This document shows positions 41,847 to 50,874 of a stretch of DNA of 64,000 nt, in pieces. How positions within the stretch are numbered: the first letter of the stretch is position 1; each line of letters starts with the position of its first letter. The notes beneath the pieces were generated by a model. The model had not been told where the DNA came from. It did not search any database and saw only the letters and a list, made by a program, of their open reading frames with translations. The position numbers were made by a program, and so were the translations under genes. Source of the stretch: a bacterium (GTDB lineage: Bacteria > Patescibacteria > Dojkabacteria > JAKAPS01 > JAJZLI01); assembly GCA_021816845.1 (NCBI GenBank), contig JAKAWT010000001.1, positions 186,001-250,000 of the forward strand, in the 5' to 3' direction.

Positions 41847-44675
41847 ATGAATGGGTATAAATCCAAAGTTGAAGATTTCAATAATTCTCAGAATAAGCAT
41901 TTTTACGAGACATCGTTATATCCATCTATTTTTCAAAAAACATTAGATGAGGAAGCATTTATATACTCACTAACCCCAGATGAGGTTATTAAAATTTTAA
42001 GAACTGATAAAGATAAAGGATTGTCAAGTACTGAAGTTGAAAAATTGATTGAAGTACATGGACAAAATAAACTACAAGAAAAGTCCAACTTTAACGCATT
42101 TAAAATATTTTTCTCCCAATTTAAAGATTTCCTAGCGTTACTGCTTTTTATAGCAATGATATCTGGTTACCTAACTGGCCAACCTATAATAGGAGACATA
42201 CTATTCTTACTTATACTTTTCAACGCAACAGCTGGTTTTATACAAGAATATAGAGCAGAGAAAACAATGGAAGCCCTGGCTAATATGATACCGAAAAAAA
42301 TAGAGGTTATAAGAGATTCTAAGTTACAAACTATAGATTCCATAGATCTTGTTCCAGGAGACATCATCATATTACAGGCAGGAACAGATATACCAGCTGA
42401 TTGTAGATTGATAGAGTCTAATTACCTTGAATGTCAAGAGGCTTCAATAACTGGAGAAAATGCTCCAAGAGCAAAAACTGTTGACGAACATGAGAAAAAA
42501 ATACTATCCATATTTGACGTAACAAACCTTGTTTTTATGGGTACTACTGTATCATCAGGATCAGGGAAAGCAGTAGTTGTAGGAACAGGGATGAATACAG
42601 AGTTTGGTAAAATCGCTCAATCAGCTCAAATCACAAAAAAAGAGAAATCACCTCTCCAGAAAGAACTGTTTTTAGCTGGAGAATATCTTATAATCATAGC
42701 ACTTGTTGTTGCAATAATAGCATTCTCAATAAATTTCTTCTATGCTAAGGATTCTTTTAATACAACTTTGATACTAGCACTGGGACTTGCTGTTGGGGTT
42801 GTTCCTGAAGGTTTACCATCTACTGTTACTGCGGCACTAGCTTTTGCAGTTAAAAAACTTGCAAAAAAAAATGTAGTAGTAAAAAAACTTACTTCTACTG
42901 AAACTTTAGGATCATGTAATATTATAGTAACAGATAAAACGGGAACCTTAACAAAGAATGAAATGACTGTAAAAAAAATATTCTTTTTTGGAATTGATTC
43001 TCTTAATAAAGATGATACTGCCAAAAAGCAAGATTATGTAGATGTTACGGGAGTTGGATATGCATATGACGGAGAAATCAAAATGGATTTAACCAATAAA
43101 AAAGCTAAAATCATATTAGATCTTCTACTGAAATCCTCCACCTTATGTAACAATTCAGAAATTAACTATGATCAATCAAAAAATAAATATACAGTCGTTG
43201 GGGATCCTCTTGAAGGAGCATTACTATCTTTCTCAGCCAAGATAGATAAAAATTTTGAAGATTTAAAGAAAAAATATGTAAGGATTAAAGAAGTCCCATT
43301 TGATGCTAGAAGGAAAATGATGTCAGTTATTGTTAAATATGATGATAAAAGTTATGTATTCACAAAAGGAGCCATGGAAGATGTGTTGGCAATATCTAAA
43401 GATACAATGTTATTAGATAAAAAAGTAAATCTTACCTTGAAATTAGAAAGAGAACTTATTAGAAAAGGAGAAGATTTTTCAAATGATACTTTACGTGTCA
43501 TAGCATTTGCCTATAAAGAAATTATTGGGGATATAGACAATTTAAGCCCAAAGGATATAGAGAATAACCTTACTTTTATAGGTATTACAGGCATACAAGA
43601 CCCTCCACGAGAAGAAGTATATAAGGCTATACTGGATGCAAAGAATGCAGGCATTAAAGTAATAATGTGTACAGGTGATTCTCCTGAAACAGCTCTTGCA
43701 ATAGGGAAGATGATTAATATTGCAGATTTGGATACAACTGTTATAACTGGGACTCAAATGAAAAATATGCCACATAAAGATTTAGAAAATATACTAAAAG
43801 CTGGGAATGTTATATTTGCAAGGACAACACCACTAGGAAAATTAAATATCGTGGAAATTCTACAGAGACAAGGGAATATTGTTGCAGTCACTGGAGATGG
43901 TGTTAACGATGCCCCAGCATTAAAGGCTGCAGATATAGGAGTTGCAATGGGCATAACTGGTACAGATGCAGCAAAAGAAAGTGCTGACCTGATACTCCTC
44001 AATGACAGTTTTCAATCTATTGTATACGCAATATCTGAAGGTCGACAGATATATGACAATATAAAAAAGTTCATCAGATTTGTTGTAACAATAGATATAG
44101 CAGAAATGATGACGATTTTCATTGGGTCATTATTTCTATTTCCTCCAGTTATGTATGTTCTACAAATATTAACAATAGACTTGATAGTAAACATTATTCC
44201 ATCATTAATCCTGTCATCTGACCTCCCTGATCCAGACATAATGGATAGGCCTCCAAGAAGTAAGAAAAATCATTTGTTTGATAAAGAAACATTGGTACCA
44301 GTATTAATGAATGGAACTATCATTGCTATATTAGCAGTCATAATCTTTTATATTGTATACCACACCTATAATAATTACTTCATGGCAACGACAGCTGCAT
44401 ACTCAACCCTAGTGTTTGCCCAGGTTGGTAACTTCCTTTCATCAAGATCATATAAATATTCTATATTCTCATTTAAAGTATTAAGTTATTCAAAGATATT
44501 TATCGGGATTTTGACTATAATAATATTTCAATCTCTATTTATATTCTTGCCATTTTTCAACGCAATATTACATACTTCTCCATTAAAAACAGATATAATC
44601 TTCTACTATGTATTTGTCATAATTCTTCTGATTATTGTAGAAGAAATAAGAAAATTGATTATACGTAAATTTTAA
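41847..44675 (+). CDS. P2-type cation-transporting ATPase
   Basis: 942 residues with ten membrane helices. The phosphorylation motif is DKTGTLTKNE near 363, the actuator motif is TGENAPRAK near 205 (the usual TGES has Asn for Ser), helix 4 has VVPEGLPSTV, and the hinge is GDGVNDAPALKAADIGVAMG. VPEGLP and the overall layout place it with the Ca2+ (SERCA/PMCA) or Na+/K+-type P2 pumps rather than heavy-metal pumps; no N-terminal metal-binding CxxC is seen. It exports cations at the cost of ATP. The ion cannot be fixed from the sequence read alone. Monocistronic. Confidence 0.93.
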   Translation: MNGYKSKVEDFNNSQNKHFYETSLYPSIFQKTLDEEAFIYSLTPDEVIKILRTDKDKGLSSTEVEKLIEVHGQNKLQEKSNFNAFKIFFSQFKDFLALLLFIAMISGYLTGQPIIGDILFLLILFNATAGFIQEYRAEKTMEALANMIPKKIEVIRDSKLQTIDSIDLVPGDIIILQAGTDIPADCRLIESNYLECQEASITGENAPRAKTVDEHEKKILSIFDVTNLVFMGTTVSSGSGKAVVVGTGMNTEFGKIAQSAQITKKEKSPLQKELFLAGEYLIIIALVVAIIAFSINFFYAKDSFNTTLILALGLAVGVVPEGLPSTVTAALAFAVKKLAKKNVVVKKLTSTETLGSCNIIVTDKTGTLTKNEMTVKKIFFFGIDSLNKDDTAKKQDYVDVTGVGYAYDGEIKMDLTNKKAKIILDLLLKSSTLCNNSEINYDQSKNKYTVVGDPLEGALLSFSAKIDKNFEDLKKKYVRIKEVPFDARRKMMSVIVKYDDKSYVFTKGAMEDVLAISKDTMLLDKKVNLTLKLERELIRKGEDFSNDTLRVIAFAYKEIIGDIDNLSPKDIENNLTFIGITGIQDPPREEVYKAILDAKNAGIKVIMCTGDSPETALAIGKMINIADLDTTVITGTQMKNMPHKDLENILKAGNVIFARTTPLGKLNIVEILQRQGNIVAVTGDGVNDAPALKAADIGVAMGITGTDAAKESADLILLNDSFQSIVYAISEGRQIYDNIKKFIRFVVTIDIAEMMTIFIGSLFLFPPVMYVLQILTIDLIVNIIPSLILSSDLPDPDIMDRPPRSKKNHLFDKETLVPVLMNGTIIAILAVIIFYIVYHTYNNYFMATTAAYSTLVFAQVGNFLSSRSYKYSIFSFKVLSYSKIFIGILTIIIFQSLFIFLPFFNAILHTSPLKTDIIFYYVFVIILLIIVEEIRKLIIRKF

Positions 44676-44765
44676 AATTACAACACCACCTATTGATGTA
44701 CATGTATAATATAGGTATATATCAAAGCACCCTATTGCTATTTTAAAAAAGTATTTGTAGAATGG

Positions 44766-45821
44766 ATGTTACAACCAAATATGTTTAAAATAGTAAAATC
44801 TGATATATACAAACAAGCATTAATTGCTAAAATAAAAAAAGCCCAATCTAGAATATATATCCAAGCTATGGCCATAGAGTTTACTGAAGATATATCATCT
44901 ATTATTGATGAGCTTATAAATGCTAAAATAAAAGGTGTAGATGTTAGAATTAACATAGATTGGTATTCTAAAATGTATACCTCTTCACATATAAATAAAT
45001 ACCCTCTATTACTAAAGACTAAAAAAAACGTAATAGAAAAAATAAAGAGGGAAAATAATACTTATATCCAAAAACTTTTAGATGCAAATATACAAATTAT
45101 ATACATTAACAAACCTAAGCATAAAATTAGTGAATATATCCCTTATGTAGGAAGAAATCATATGAAATTTATTCTTATTGATGAATGTGTATTTATAGGA
45201 GGGATGAATATATCTCAAAGATCTTTTAAAAATGTAGATTTTATGGCTGAGAGTAACAATAATATGTTAAAAGAAACCATACTTAAAATATTTACTAATA
45301 ATCACACTTTGTATAACAATAGCGAGATACCTCTATCATCTGATTCTTCTCTCCTTGTAGATGTAGGTACATTCGGGAATTCCATAATATATAAAAAAGC
45401 ATTAGAAAGTATTAAATCTTCAAAATCAAGTATAAAATATATATCACAATTCCTTCCAAATTTTAATATTTTAAAAGCTTTAAATGATGCTGCAAAAAGA
45501 TCTGTAGATGTAAGCATAATTACATATGATAAAAGATTAGCTAACCAAAAATTTGCAAACAGAATAGATCATCTACTTTTCACGTTGTCAAAGAAGAACT
45601 TAAATGTCATGTATAATAAAGATAAATATGTACATGCTAAATTACTACTTGTAGATGATAATGAGGATGGGACTGCACTTTTTGGATCACATAATTTTTC
45701 ACCATTTGGTGTATATTTTAAAACAGCTGAGATAGCTATATCAACAAAAAATAAAGAGTGCTTAAATGACCTAAATAATTGGTATTCAAGTATCAAGGAT
45801 AATCTAGATACTAATGCCTAG
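44766..45821 (+). CDS. Phospholipase D-like protein (cardiolipin synthase type)
   Basis: 351 residues with two HKD motifs: NHMKFILIDECVFIGGMN near 132-149 and HAKLLLVDDNEDGTALFGSHN near 290. Both carry the His and Lys of the catalytic pair and downstream G-x-N. Cardiolipin synthases and PLD nucleases share this fold. There is no N-terminal membrane helix, unlike many cardiolipin synthases, so a soluble PLD acting on lipids or nucleic acid is possible. A second Met five codons on is an alternative start. It converges on the next gene with 11 bp between. Confidence 0.85.
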   Translation: MLQPNMFKIVKSDIYKQALIAKIKKAQSRIYIQAMAIEFTEDISSIIDELINAKIKGVDVRINIDWYSKMYTSSHINKYPLLLKTKKNVIEKIKRENNTYIQKLLDANIQIIYINKPKHKISEYIPYVGRNHMKFILIDECVFIGGMNISQRSFKNVDFMAESNNNMLKETILKIFTNNHTLYNNSEIPLSSDSSLLVDVGTFGNSIIYKKALESIKSSKSSIKYISQFLPNFNILKALNDAAKRSVDVSIITYDKRLANQKFANRIDHLLFTLSKKNLNVMYNKDKYVHAKLLLVDDNEDGTALFGSHNFSPFGVYFKTAEIAISTKNKECLNDLNNWYSSIKDNLDTNA

Positions 45822-45832
45822 ATATATCATAA

Positions 45833-46759
45833 CTAATTAAAAACGTTACTCCACCCTGAATGTTGGAACTGTAGAAGAAAATTATCAGAAGCAGATGCAG
45901 TAACTTCTGCGGTATATAAAACTAAAGAATAGTTATTTTTTGGTTTTACCTGTATTTCTACTGTTGCAGCTCCCAATCCATACTTTAGATAATATATAGT
46001 GTTATTATCTATTATTGCTCCATACACAGTAAAAGGAAAATACCCCCAATTTGTAAATTCATTCATGTAAAAATGGAGTAGATTTGTTATTTGTGTTTGA
46101 TTTTGCGTCCATAAAATAGCCTCACCTGTGATCATTTCTATAGGTTTGTTGTATTGAAATTTAGAAACATTCGCCAAATTTGAAGAATAATATGTAAAAC
46201 CAGTCTCTGTAATCACGCTAACATTGGATACATTTAAAGATGATAGCACATCTTGCATATCAGATTGTGTAAAAGGATATGACCCTCCACTTCTAAAAGA
46301 TATGGGTGAAAATAAAGACCTAAAATCTCTATACTCTTTAGTTAATTTTTGAGGTATGAATAAAGCTACAGAAATATTATTTGAAAATTCTTTATATGTT
46401 ATTACATAAGGACCTTTTGTAAAATTTATTTTATTTTGAAATATATAATACTTGAAACCTCTACTCATATAGTATGGAAATGAAGTATTTTCAAATGATA
46501 AGAATGAATCATTTATATTAAAGTTTAACACTTCATAGCTACCATTTTTAACTATATTGGTTTTAGTTGTATTTGAAGATGATGGATTTAGATATTTTTC
46601 AAAAGATATAAGGGTAGAGTCTTTAAATGGATAATTTGAAGAGGATGTTATACTTTTTTCTATTGCAGGAGAATGTAGAAGAAAAATATATGTAATTATC
46701 GCAAGGTACACAATAAGTACTATAAAAAAAATTATTGATTTTTTAGTTCTCAATTTCAT
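45833..46759 (-). CDS. Anchored extracellular protein of unknown function
   Basis: 308 residues. A short basic N-terminus (MKLRTKKS) and one hydrophobic helix (~8-28) export it, leaving a ~280-residue outer domain rich in Ser, Asn, Tyr and Phe without cysteines. It contains no motif I recognise. It has a leaderless-type promoter and no operon partner. Confidence 0.65.
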   Translation of the reverse strand: MKLRTKKSIIFFIVLIVYLAIITYIFLLHSPAIEKSITSSSNYPFKDSTLISFEKYLNPSSSNTTKTNIVKNGSYEVLNFNINDSFLSFENTSFPYYMSRGFKYYIFQNKINFTKGPYVITYKEFSNNISVALFIPQKLTKEYRDFRSLFSPISFRSGGSYPFTQSDMQDVLSSLNVSNVSVITETGFTYYSSNLANVSKFQYNKPIEMITGEAILWTQNQTQITNLLHFYMNEFTNWGYFPFTVYGAIIDNNTIYYLKYGLGAATVEIQVKPKNNYSLVLYTAEVTASASDNFLLQFQHSGWSNVFN

Positions 46760-46766
46760 ACCTTAG

Positions 46767-46772
46767 ATTATA
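46767..46772 (-). promoter_or_regulatory. -10 hexamer of anchored extracellular protein
   Basis: TATAAT on the minus strand, 7 nt before the ATG at 46759. No convincing -35 at 17 bp. Confidence 0.6.
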
Positions 46773-46841
46773 CAGTTAAAACCTTTTATATAAAAGTATT
46801 TTTTGATATACTTCAAAAATAAGGTTTGTATTTAATTTAAA

Positions 46842-46929
46842 GGAGAGGTACCCAAGTGGCTGAAGGGGAGGGTTTGCTAAACCCTTAGGAATCGAAAGGT
46901 TCGCGAGAGTTCGAATCTCTCTCTCTCCG
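46842..46929 (+). tRNA. tRNA-Ser (GCT)
   Basis: Class II tRNA of 88 nt. Acceptor GGAGAGG/CTCTCTCC, anticodon stem AGGGT/ACCCT with loop TTGCTAA (anticodon GCT, reads AGC/AGU), a variable arm, and T-loop GTTCGAATC. No encoded CCA. Confidence 0.94.
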
Positions 46930-46962
46930 AATCAGAAACTATGAATATAAATTCTATCATAT

Positions 46963-47049
46963 GGAGAGGTGGCCGAGTGGTTTAAGGCAACAGTCTTGAA
47001 AACTGTCAAGGGTGAAAGCTCTTCGTGAGTTCGAATCTCACCCTCTCCG
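46963..47049 (+). tRNA. tRNA-Ser (TGA)
   Basis: Class II tRNA of 87 nt. Acceptor GGAGAGG/CCTCTCC, anticodon stem ACAGT/ACTGT with loop CTTGAAA (anticodon TGA, reads UCA and probably other UCN), and a long variable arm. It lies 33 bp after tRNA-Ser(GCT), likely co-transcribed. No encoded CCA. Confidence 0.94.
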
Positions 47050-47095
47050 AATTAGAGTTATATATATTAAGATAATTTTTAAGATAACCTTTATT

Positions 47096-47397
47096 ATGTT
47101 TATAAATATTGTTTTAGGATATAGAATATTCACACCAAAGGATTATATATAAGAATTATCTGAATACATACTTAAATTTAATCTCTAAAAATACTCCTAA
47201 TATTATTACTGGAGGAGTATCAAATCCACACTACAAATATCTGTCAGAAGCAAAATCCATGGGAGAATATTTAATCTCTAATAATACTCTAAAATACAAA
47301 CTATCATACAAACAATAATGTTATTAATATTACCTATTTAACAGTTAATGATAAAACTATATTCAACCTAATGAATAAAATATATAATCTTATATAA
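47096..47397 (+). pseudogene. Decayed DUF218 (YdcF/SanA/ElyC-like) gene
   Basis: Three short frames in order match parts of a DUF218 protein. From 47096 one frame gives INIVLGYRIFTPKDYI before a stop at 47150. A second, up to the stop at 47316, gives TPNIITGGVSNPHYKYLSEA and KSMGEYLI, matching the family core (the GG and SEA region). A third ends at 47397 with DKTIFNLMNKIYN, like the family's NTxxN segment. Two frameshifts and internal stops separate them. DUF218 proteins are membrane-linked and tied to envelope metabolism. The start region of the family (signal/TM part) is not found. Confidence 0.6.
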
Positions 47398-47449
47398 TAA
47401 TGAATATATTAATTTGGAACACTATAATATATACTTATATAGAAAAAAT

Positions 47450-48511
47450 ATGAGTAAAATTCACTACGATAAAACAAAATTCATATTCCCTATACTAATG
47501 ATAATTCTCTTCGCGGGCACATTAATTTATGTAAAGCACATACAGAATAATACTAATGTTATTACTAAAAAAATAATCTTACATAAGAGGCCTGCAAAAA
47601 AGGCTCTTCTAATTAAGAATGTATCAACTGGACCATTAGGCCAGAACATTTATATATGTGATTCAAAAAATAATAGAATTATAGAAGTTAATCCTCAAAA
47701 ACAGATAATATGGCAAATGGATAATATAAAGGATCCTGATGATGTACAGGTATATAAACCTAATAGATTAATTGTAAATGAGGAAGATTATAGTAAAGTA
47801 GTAGAGATAAATACCCAAACAAAACAAATTATATGGAGTTACGGTCATCTTGGTGTGTCTGGGTCAGCTACTGGATATCTTGGTCAATATGTAGATGATT
47901 CATTTAGGTTACCTGGAGGAAATACATTAATAACTGATGATGTGAACATGAGAGTCATAGCAGTAAATAAGCTCGGTCAAATAGTTTGGCAATATGGGCA
48001 TACAGGAATAAGATCTAATGCTCCAGGATATCTAAATGCTCCAAATGATGCCATGCCTATTCCAGGAGGGAGCGTCCTTATTACAAATATTGGCAACCAC
48101 ATGGCTATAGATGTTAGCATAAATACAAAACAGATACTTTGGCAATTAAATATACCCCAATCTTATCCTTCTGATGCAGTACCTCTCCCTAATGGAAATA
48201 TCATATCTACAGACTGGGTTAACCCAGGGAAAATACAAGAAATTACAAGACAAGGACAAGTAGTGTGGACATATCAACCCCAAGGTGCAAATGCTCTAAA
48301 CCATCCATCTTCCACACAATTACTGCCTAATGGTAATTACTTAGTAGTTGATGATCATAATGATAGGGTATTTGTACTAAATCCAAAAACACAACAAATA
48401 TTATGGCAATATGGTATTACTGGAGTAGCCGGCATCGGCACCAATATGCTGAATGATCCTTCAGGTGTTGCTTTATCTACCCCAATGGAATCTCCTGCCT
48501 TTGTAAATTAA
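47450..48511 (+). CDS. PQQ-like beta-propeller protein, membrane-anchored
   Basis: About 353 residues. An N-terminal helix (FIFPILMIILFAGTLIYV, ~9-26) exports it. The rest is a run of blades with the form IIEVNPQKQIIWQMDN, VVEINTQTKQIIWSYGHLG, IQEITRQGQVVWTYQPQG and FVLNPKTQQILWQYGITG, i.e. repeats closing on an I-x-W-Q/S-Y motif, as in PQQ-like or arylsulfotransferase-type propellers. Cofactor residues cannot be identified. A TTG at 47414 opens a longer frame, but TATAAT at 47423-47428 lies inside it, so the ATG at 47450 is taken. The stop overlaps the convergent neighbour by 4 bp. Confidence 0.78.
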   Translation: MSKIHYDKTKFIFPILMIILFAGTLIYVKHIQNNTNVITKKIILHKRPAKKALLIKNVSTGPLGQNIYICDSKNNRIIEVNPQKQIIWQMDNIKDPDDVQVYKPNRLIVNEEDYSKVVEINTQTKQIIWSYGHLGVSGSATGYLGQYVDDSFRLPGGNTLITDDVNMRVIAVNKLGQIVWQYGHTGIRSNAPGYLNAPNDAMPIPGGSVLITNIGNHMAIDVSINTKQILWQLNIPQSYPSDAVPLPNGNIISTDWVNPGKIQEITRQGQVVWTYQPQGANALNHPSSTQLLPNGNYLVVDDHNDRVFVLNPKTQQILWQYGITGVAGIGTNMLNDPSGVALSTPMESPAFVN

Positions 48512-48984
48512 ATAATATCAACACTAAGATCATCAGACCATGCAGGATCATAGTAGGATATTTCATCAATGGTGTATTGACTATCAACTATTGAAAATTC
48601 TTCACCAATCCCAAGACCTAACATATTACTACCTGGTGGACGACTATAACGAATTACTAATATTTCACCAATTAAAGGATTGTTAAATAACCCTTTCCTA
48701 TTGTCAAGAACATATTTCCAGGCTATCTCTGAAAGAATAAGGTAATTTGTTATATCTGAAGTATTAGTTAGGCTATGAACTCTAACGAGGCTTCCTATAT
48801 CGACCTTGCCTTCACCAAGTTCTCTTTTATATTCATAAGTATCACCACAATCTTTGAGAATATCTTTAAATCTATCTACTTCAAACTCACATAACAAACG
48901 AGATCCCCTAGATAAAGCATTCCTTGTTTCTAAGGAAAATTGATCCTGTAAAAGAGGCAGAGTACTGGTCCTCAGTGTCTCCAT
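48508..48984 (-). CDS. Possible GreA/GreB C-terminal-like protein
   Basis: 158 residues. The second half (VDIGSLVRVHS; NYLILSEIAWKY; NNPLIGEILVIRY; GLGIGEEFSIV) loosely follows the FKBP-like C-terminal domain of Gre factors, where V-x-L, a Ser-Pro-x-G turn and VGDE recur. The first half (LPLLQDQFSLETRNALSRGS) is short and not clearly the Gre coiled coil with its acidic tip. If real, it would bind RNA polymerase without standard cleavage activity. The family call is weak, and the gene itself is well supported by a TTGTTT-17-TATAAT promoter. Confidence 0.6.
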   Translation of the reverse strand: METLRTSTLPLLQDQFSLETRNALSRGSRLLCEFEVDRFKDILKDCGDTYEYKRELGEGKVDIGSLVRVHSLTNTSDITNYLILSEIAWKYVLDNRKGLFNNPLIGEILVIRYSRPPGSNMLGLGIGEEFSIVDSQYTIDEISYYDPAWSDDLSVDII

Positions 48985-48990
48985 ACCTTG

Positions 48991-49019
48991 ATTATATAGC
49001 TAAATAAGTCTTAAAACAA
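48991..49019 (-). promoter_or_regulatory. Promoter of Gre-like gene
   Basis: TTGTTT (49014-49019), exactly 17 bp, consensus TATAAT (48991-48996), then 6 nt to the ATG at 48984. Confidence 0.75.
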
Positions 49020-49021
49020 AT

Positions 49022-49498
49022 TTATTCATTTTTCTCTACCTCAAGAAATATTTCCTCATAATAATCTTTGAGCCTCTTATCTACCCATATTTTCAGAATA
49101 TTACTATCCTTATTTATTAAAAATGTTGCTCTTATAACCTTATTATCTTTATTTAATAATTTATATTTAGAGGCTACTACTTTATCATTATCAGACAAGA
49201 TAGAGAAAGGTATTGCATACTTTAAAGAAAATTCGACAACCATATCCACTGTATCTTCACTTATAACAAATAGCAGAGTATTTAGTTCTTTGAAAAATCT
49301 ATATTTATCCCTGAATAATTTTATCTCCTTAATTGATCTATTCATATCATCATGTGGATAAAAATAAATAACAACAAAACTTCCTCTGTAGTGATATAAT
49401 CCTCTAAAATTACCATCATTGGACATCAAATTAAAATCAGGTGACAGACTACCCACAGATAAGAGTTTAGGAGTATATTTATTAGGTAAAATGATCAT
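49022..49498 (-). CDS. Cysteine-free peroxiredoxin-like (Bcp/AhpC) protein
   Basis: 158 residues with a thioredoxin-fold peroxiredoxin layout: VGSLSPDFNLMSNDGNFRGL, GSFVVIYFYPHDD near 39-51, LFVISEDT, FSILSDNDKVVASKY and RATFLINKDSNI. In Bcp proteins FYPKDDTPGCT holds the peroxidatic Cys. Here it reads FYPHDDMNRSI, so Ser55 replaces the Cys and Met52 the Thr. There is no cysteine anywhere in the protein, so it cannot act as a thiol peroxidase. A structural or regulatory role is likely. It follows the XRE/S24 regulator by 48 bp and has its own -10. Confidence 0.8.
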   Translation of the reverse strand: MIILPNKYTPKLLSVGSLSPDFNLMSNDGNFRGLYHYRGSFVVIYFYPHDDMNRSIKEIKLFRDKYRFFKELNTLLFVISEDTVDMVVEFSLKYAIPFSILSDNDKVVASKYKLLNKDNKVIRATFLINKDSNILKIWVDKRLKDYYEEIFLEVEKNE

Positions 49499-49505
49499 AA
49501 GAATA

Positions 49506-49511
49506 TTTATA
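49506..49511 (-). promoter_or_regulatory. -10 hexamer of peroxiredoxin-like gene
   Basis: TATAAA on the minus strand, 7 nt before the ATG at 49498. Confidence 0.45.
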
Positions 49512-49546
49512 CCCTAACATCTTAGCATTAACTAATGAATACAGTA

Positions 49547-50215
49547 TTAAGTATAATATTCTTGGAAATATATTATTTTCCCATATATTTTAAATTTCTC
49601 AAGTTTTAACTCTATACTTCTATCGTATAAATTGGATACTGAAGAAGTCAACATTTCTTTAGCATTTACAATCCTATAATTCCTTAGAATAAAATTACTT
49701 TCATTATCATATGCTAGAACCAAATCTCCATCTTTTGGTTTTTTTGATGCTATAACTATTACAGCCTTTTTAGGAAGATTAGAATCATTAGTTTCAAGAT
49801 TTTTCACCTTTATAGCTACAATAGAATCATATAGTTCTATCGCATTAAATGGGACAGAGATTGTAGTTTTTGATGTATACATAGTGTCTAGAAGATTATC
49901 AGGATATATTTTTTCTACTAATGGGATATTCGTATAAGAAACCCCTTTATCATACTTCCATTTCTCAATTATATCTGTCATTAGATCTTTATTATCTGTA
50001 TAGAAATAAAGAATACTTTTTTCAAGTGCTCTTGCAAGTTCTTGCATTCTATAGACAGATATCCTCCTTGTACCTTCCTCATACAAAGCAACTTCCTTTT
50101 TATAAACACCAAGTCTCCTCCCAAGTTCAGATTTACCGATACCTAACTCTTCTCTAGCTTTTTTTAATTTCTGTCCTAGTTGTATTTGAAATATTGTAGG
50201 ATTTTTTGTCCTCAT
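49547..50215 (-). CDS. XRE-family regulator with S24-like C-terminal domain
   Basis: 222 residues. The N-terminal helix-turn-helix (LGQKLKKAREELGIGKSELG; RRLGVYKKEVALYEEG) binds DNA. The C-terminal half follows the LexA/CI S24 fold (SIVAIKVKNL; PKDGDLVLAYDNESNFILRN). In active S24 peptidases a Lys lies in the last strand pair; here the matching site reads ILRNY with Arg, and the nucleophile Ser region is unclear, so self-cleavage is doubtful. It sits at the end of a unit with RNase J and a flavin reductase, 11 bp after the latter. Confidence 0.8.
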   Translation of the reverse strand: MRTKNPTIFQIQLGQKLKKAREELGIGKSELGRRLGVYKKEVALYEEGTRRISVYRMQELARALEKSILYFYTDNKDLMTDIIEKWKYDKGVSYTNIPLVEKIYPDNLLDTMYTSKTTISVPFNAIELYDSIVAIKVKNLETNDSNLPKKAVIVIASKKPKDGDLVLAYDNESNFILRNYRIVNAKEMLTSSVSNLYDRSIELKLEKFKIYGKIIYFQEYYT

Positions 50216-50226
50216 TTAGGTAATTA

Positions 50227-50874
50227 TTAAAACTTTTCTGTATATATTTTCTCTATATCGATCTTATTATAATTTGAAAGTATGAATTTTTTTATACTTT
50301 CTACATTGTTTGGATTTCCAGATATGTAGAAAGACATTAAATTATCTGCATTAGCCTTTATAAAATCTCCTATAATACTTTGTATATACATCTTATCTTT
50401 TGAAAATGTATACTTAAATTTATCACCAAGTGAAGGAAAATTAAATATCAAATCTAGTTTATCCTTCACACCCCAAAAAAGATAGACATCATCTTTCAAA
50501 GGCAGGCTTTCTATAATACTCCTTATAGGTGTAATTCCTATTCCCGTAGCTATAAAAATATCTTTGCTACAAAGATCTTTTTTATTATATATAAATTTAC
50601 CGAAAGGTCCTAATATCTCTATATTATCTTCTAATTTCATATTATGCAAAATCGTTTGTGCACCAAGACCATCATCTATTTTTATCCCAAAAGAGAGATA
50701 TTGATCTTCTTCTTTGGACAATATTGAGTATGTCCTTTGCAATTTATCCTTGAGTTTTAGAATTAAATATTGTCCAGATTTAAATGTAAAATTTTCTGGT
50801 TTGGACAAAGTCAAAATTATGTACCTATCGTTTATAACATCTTTACCTATTATTTTAACAAAATTCGATATCAT
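50227..50874 (-). CDS. Ferredoxin/flavodoxin-NADP reductase-like oxidoreductase
   Basis: 215 residues. The FAD domain has KSGQYLILKL and the RTYSIL motif (RxYS) that binds the isoalloxazine ring near 47-52. The NAD(P) domain has FIATGIGITPIRSIIESL and later FYISGNPNNVESIKKFI. No 2Fe-2S domain is attached. It would pass electrons between NAD(P)H and a carrier that is not in view. It overlaps the end of the RNase J gene by 4 bp. Confidence 0.85.
   Translation of the reverse strand: MISNFVKIIGKDVINDRYIILTLSKPENFTFKSGQYLILKLKDKLQRTYSILSKEEDQYLSFGIKIDDGLGAQTILHNMKLEDNIEILGPFGKFIYNKKDLCSKDIFIATGIGITPIRSIIESLPLKDDVYLFWGVKDKLDLIFNFPSLGDKFKYTFSKDKMYIQSIIGDFIKANADNLMSFYISGNPNNVESIKKFILSNYNKIDIEKIYTEKF

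Noticed and set aside
41847..44675. Heavy-metal (P1B) ATPase
   Set aside because: There is no CPC-type motif or N-terminal CxxC domain; VPEGLP and the hinge fit P2 pumps.
40944..47049. tRNA introns
   Set aside because: All four tRNAs fold with uninterrupted anticodon loops of seven bases.
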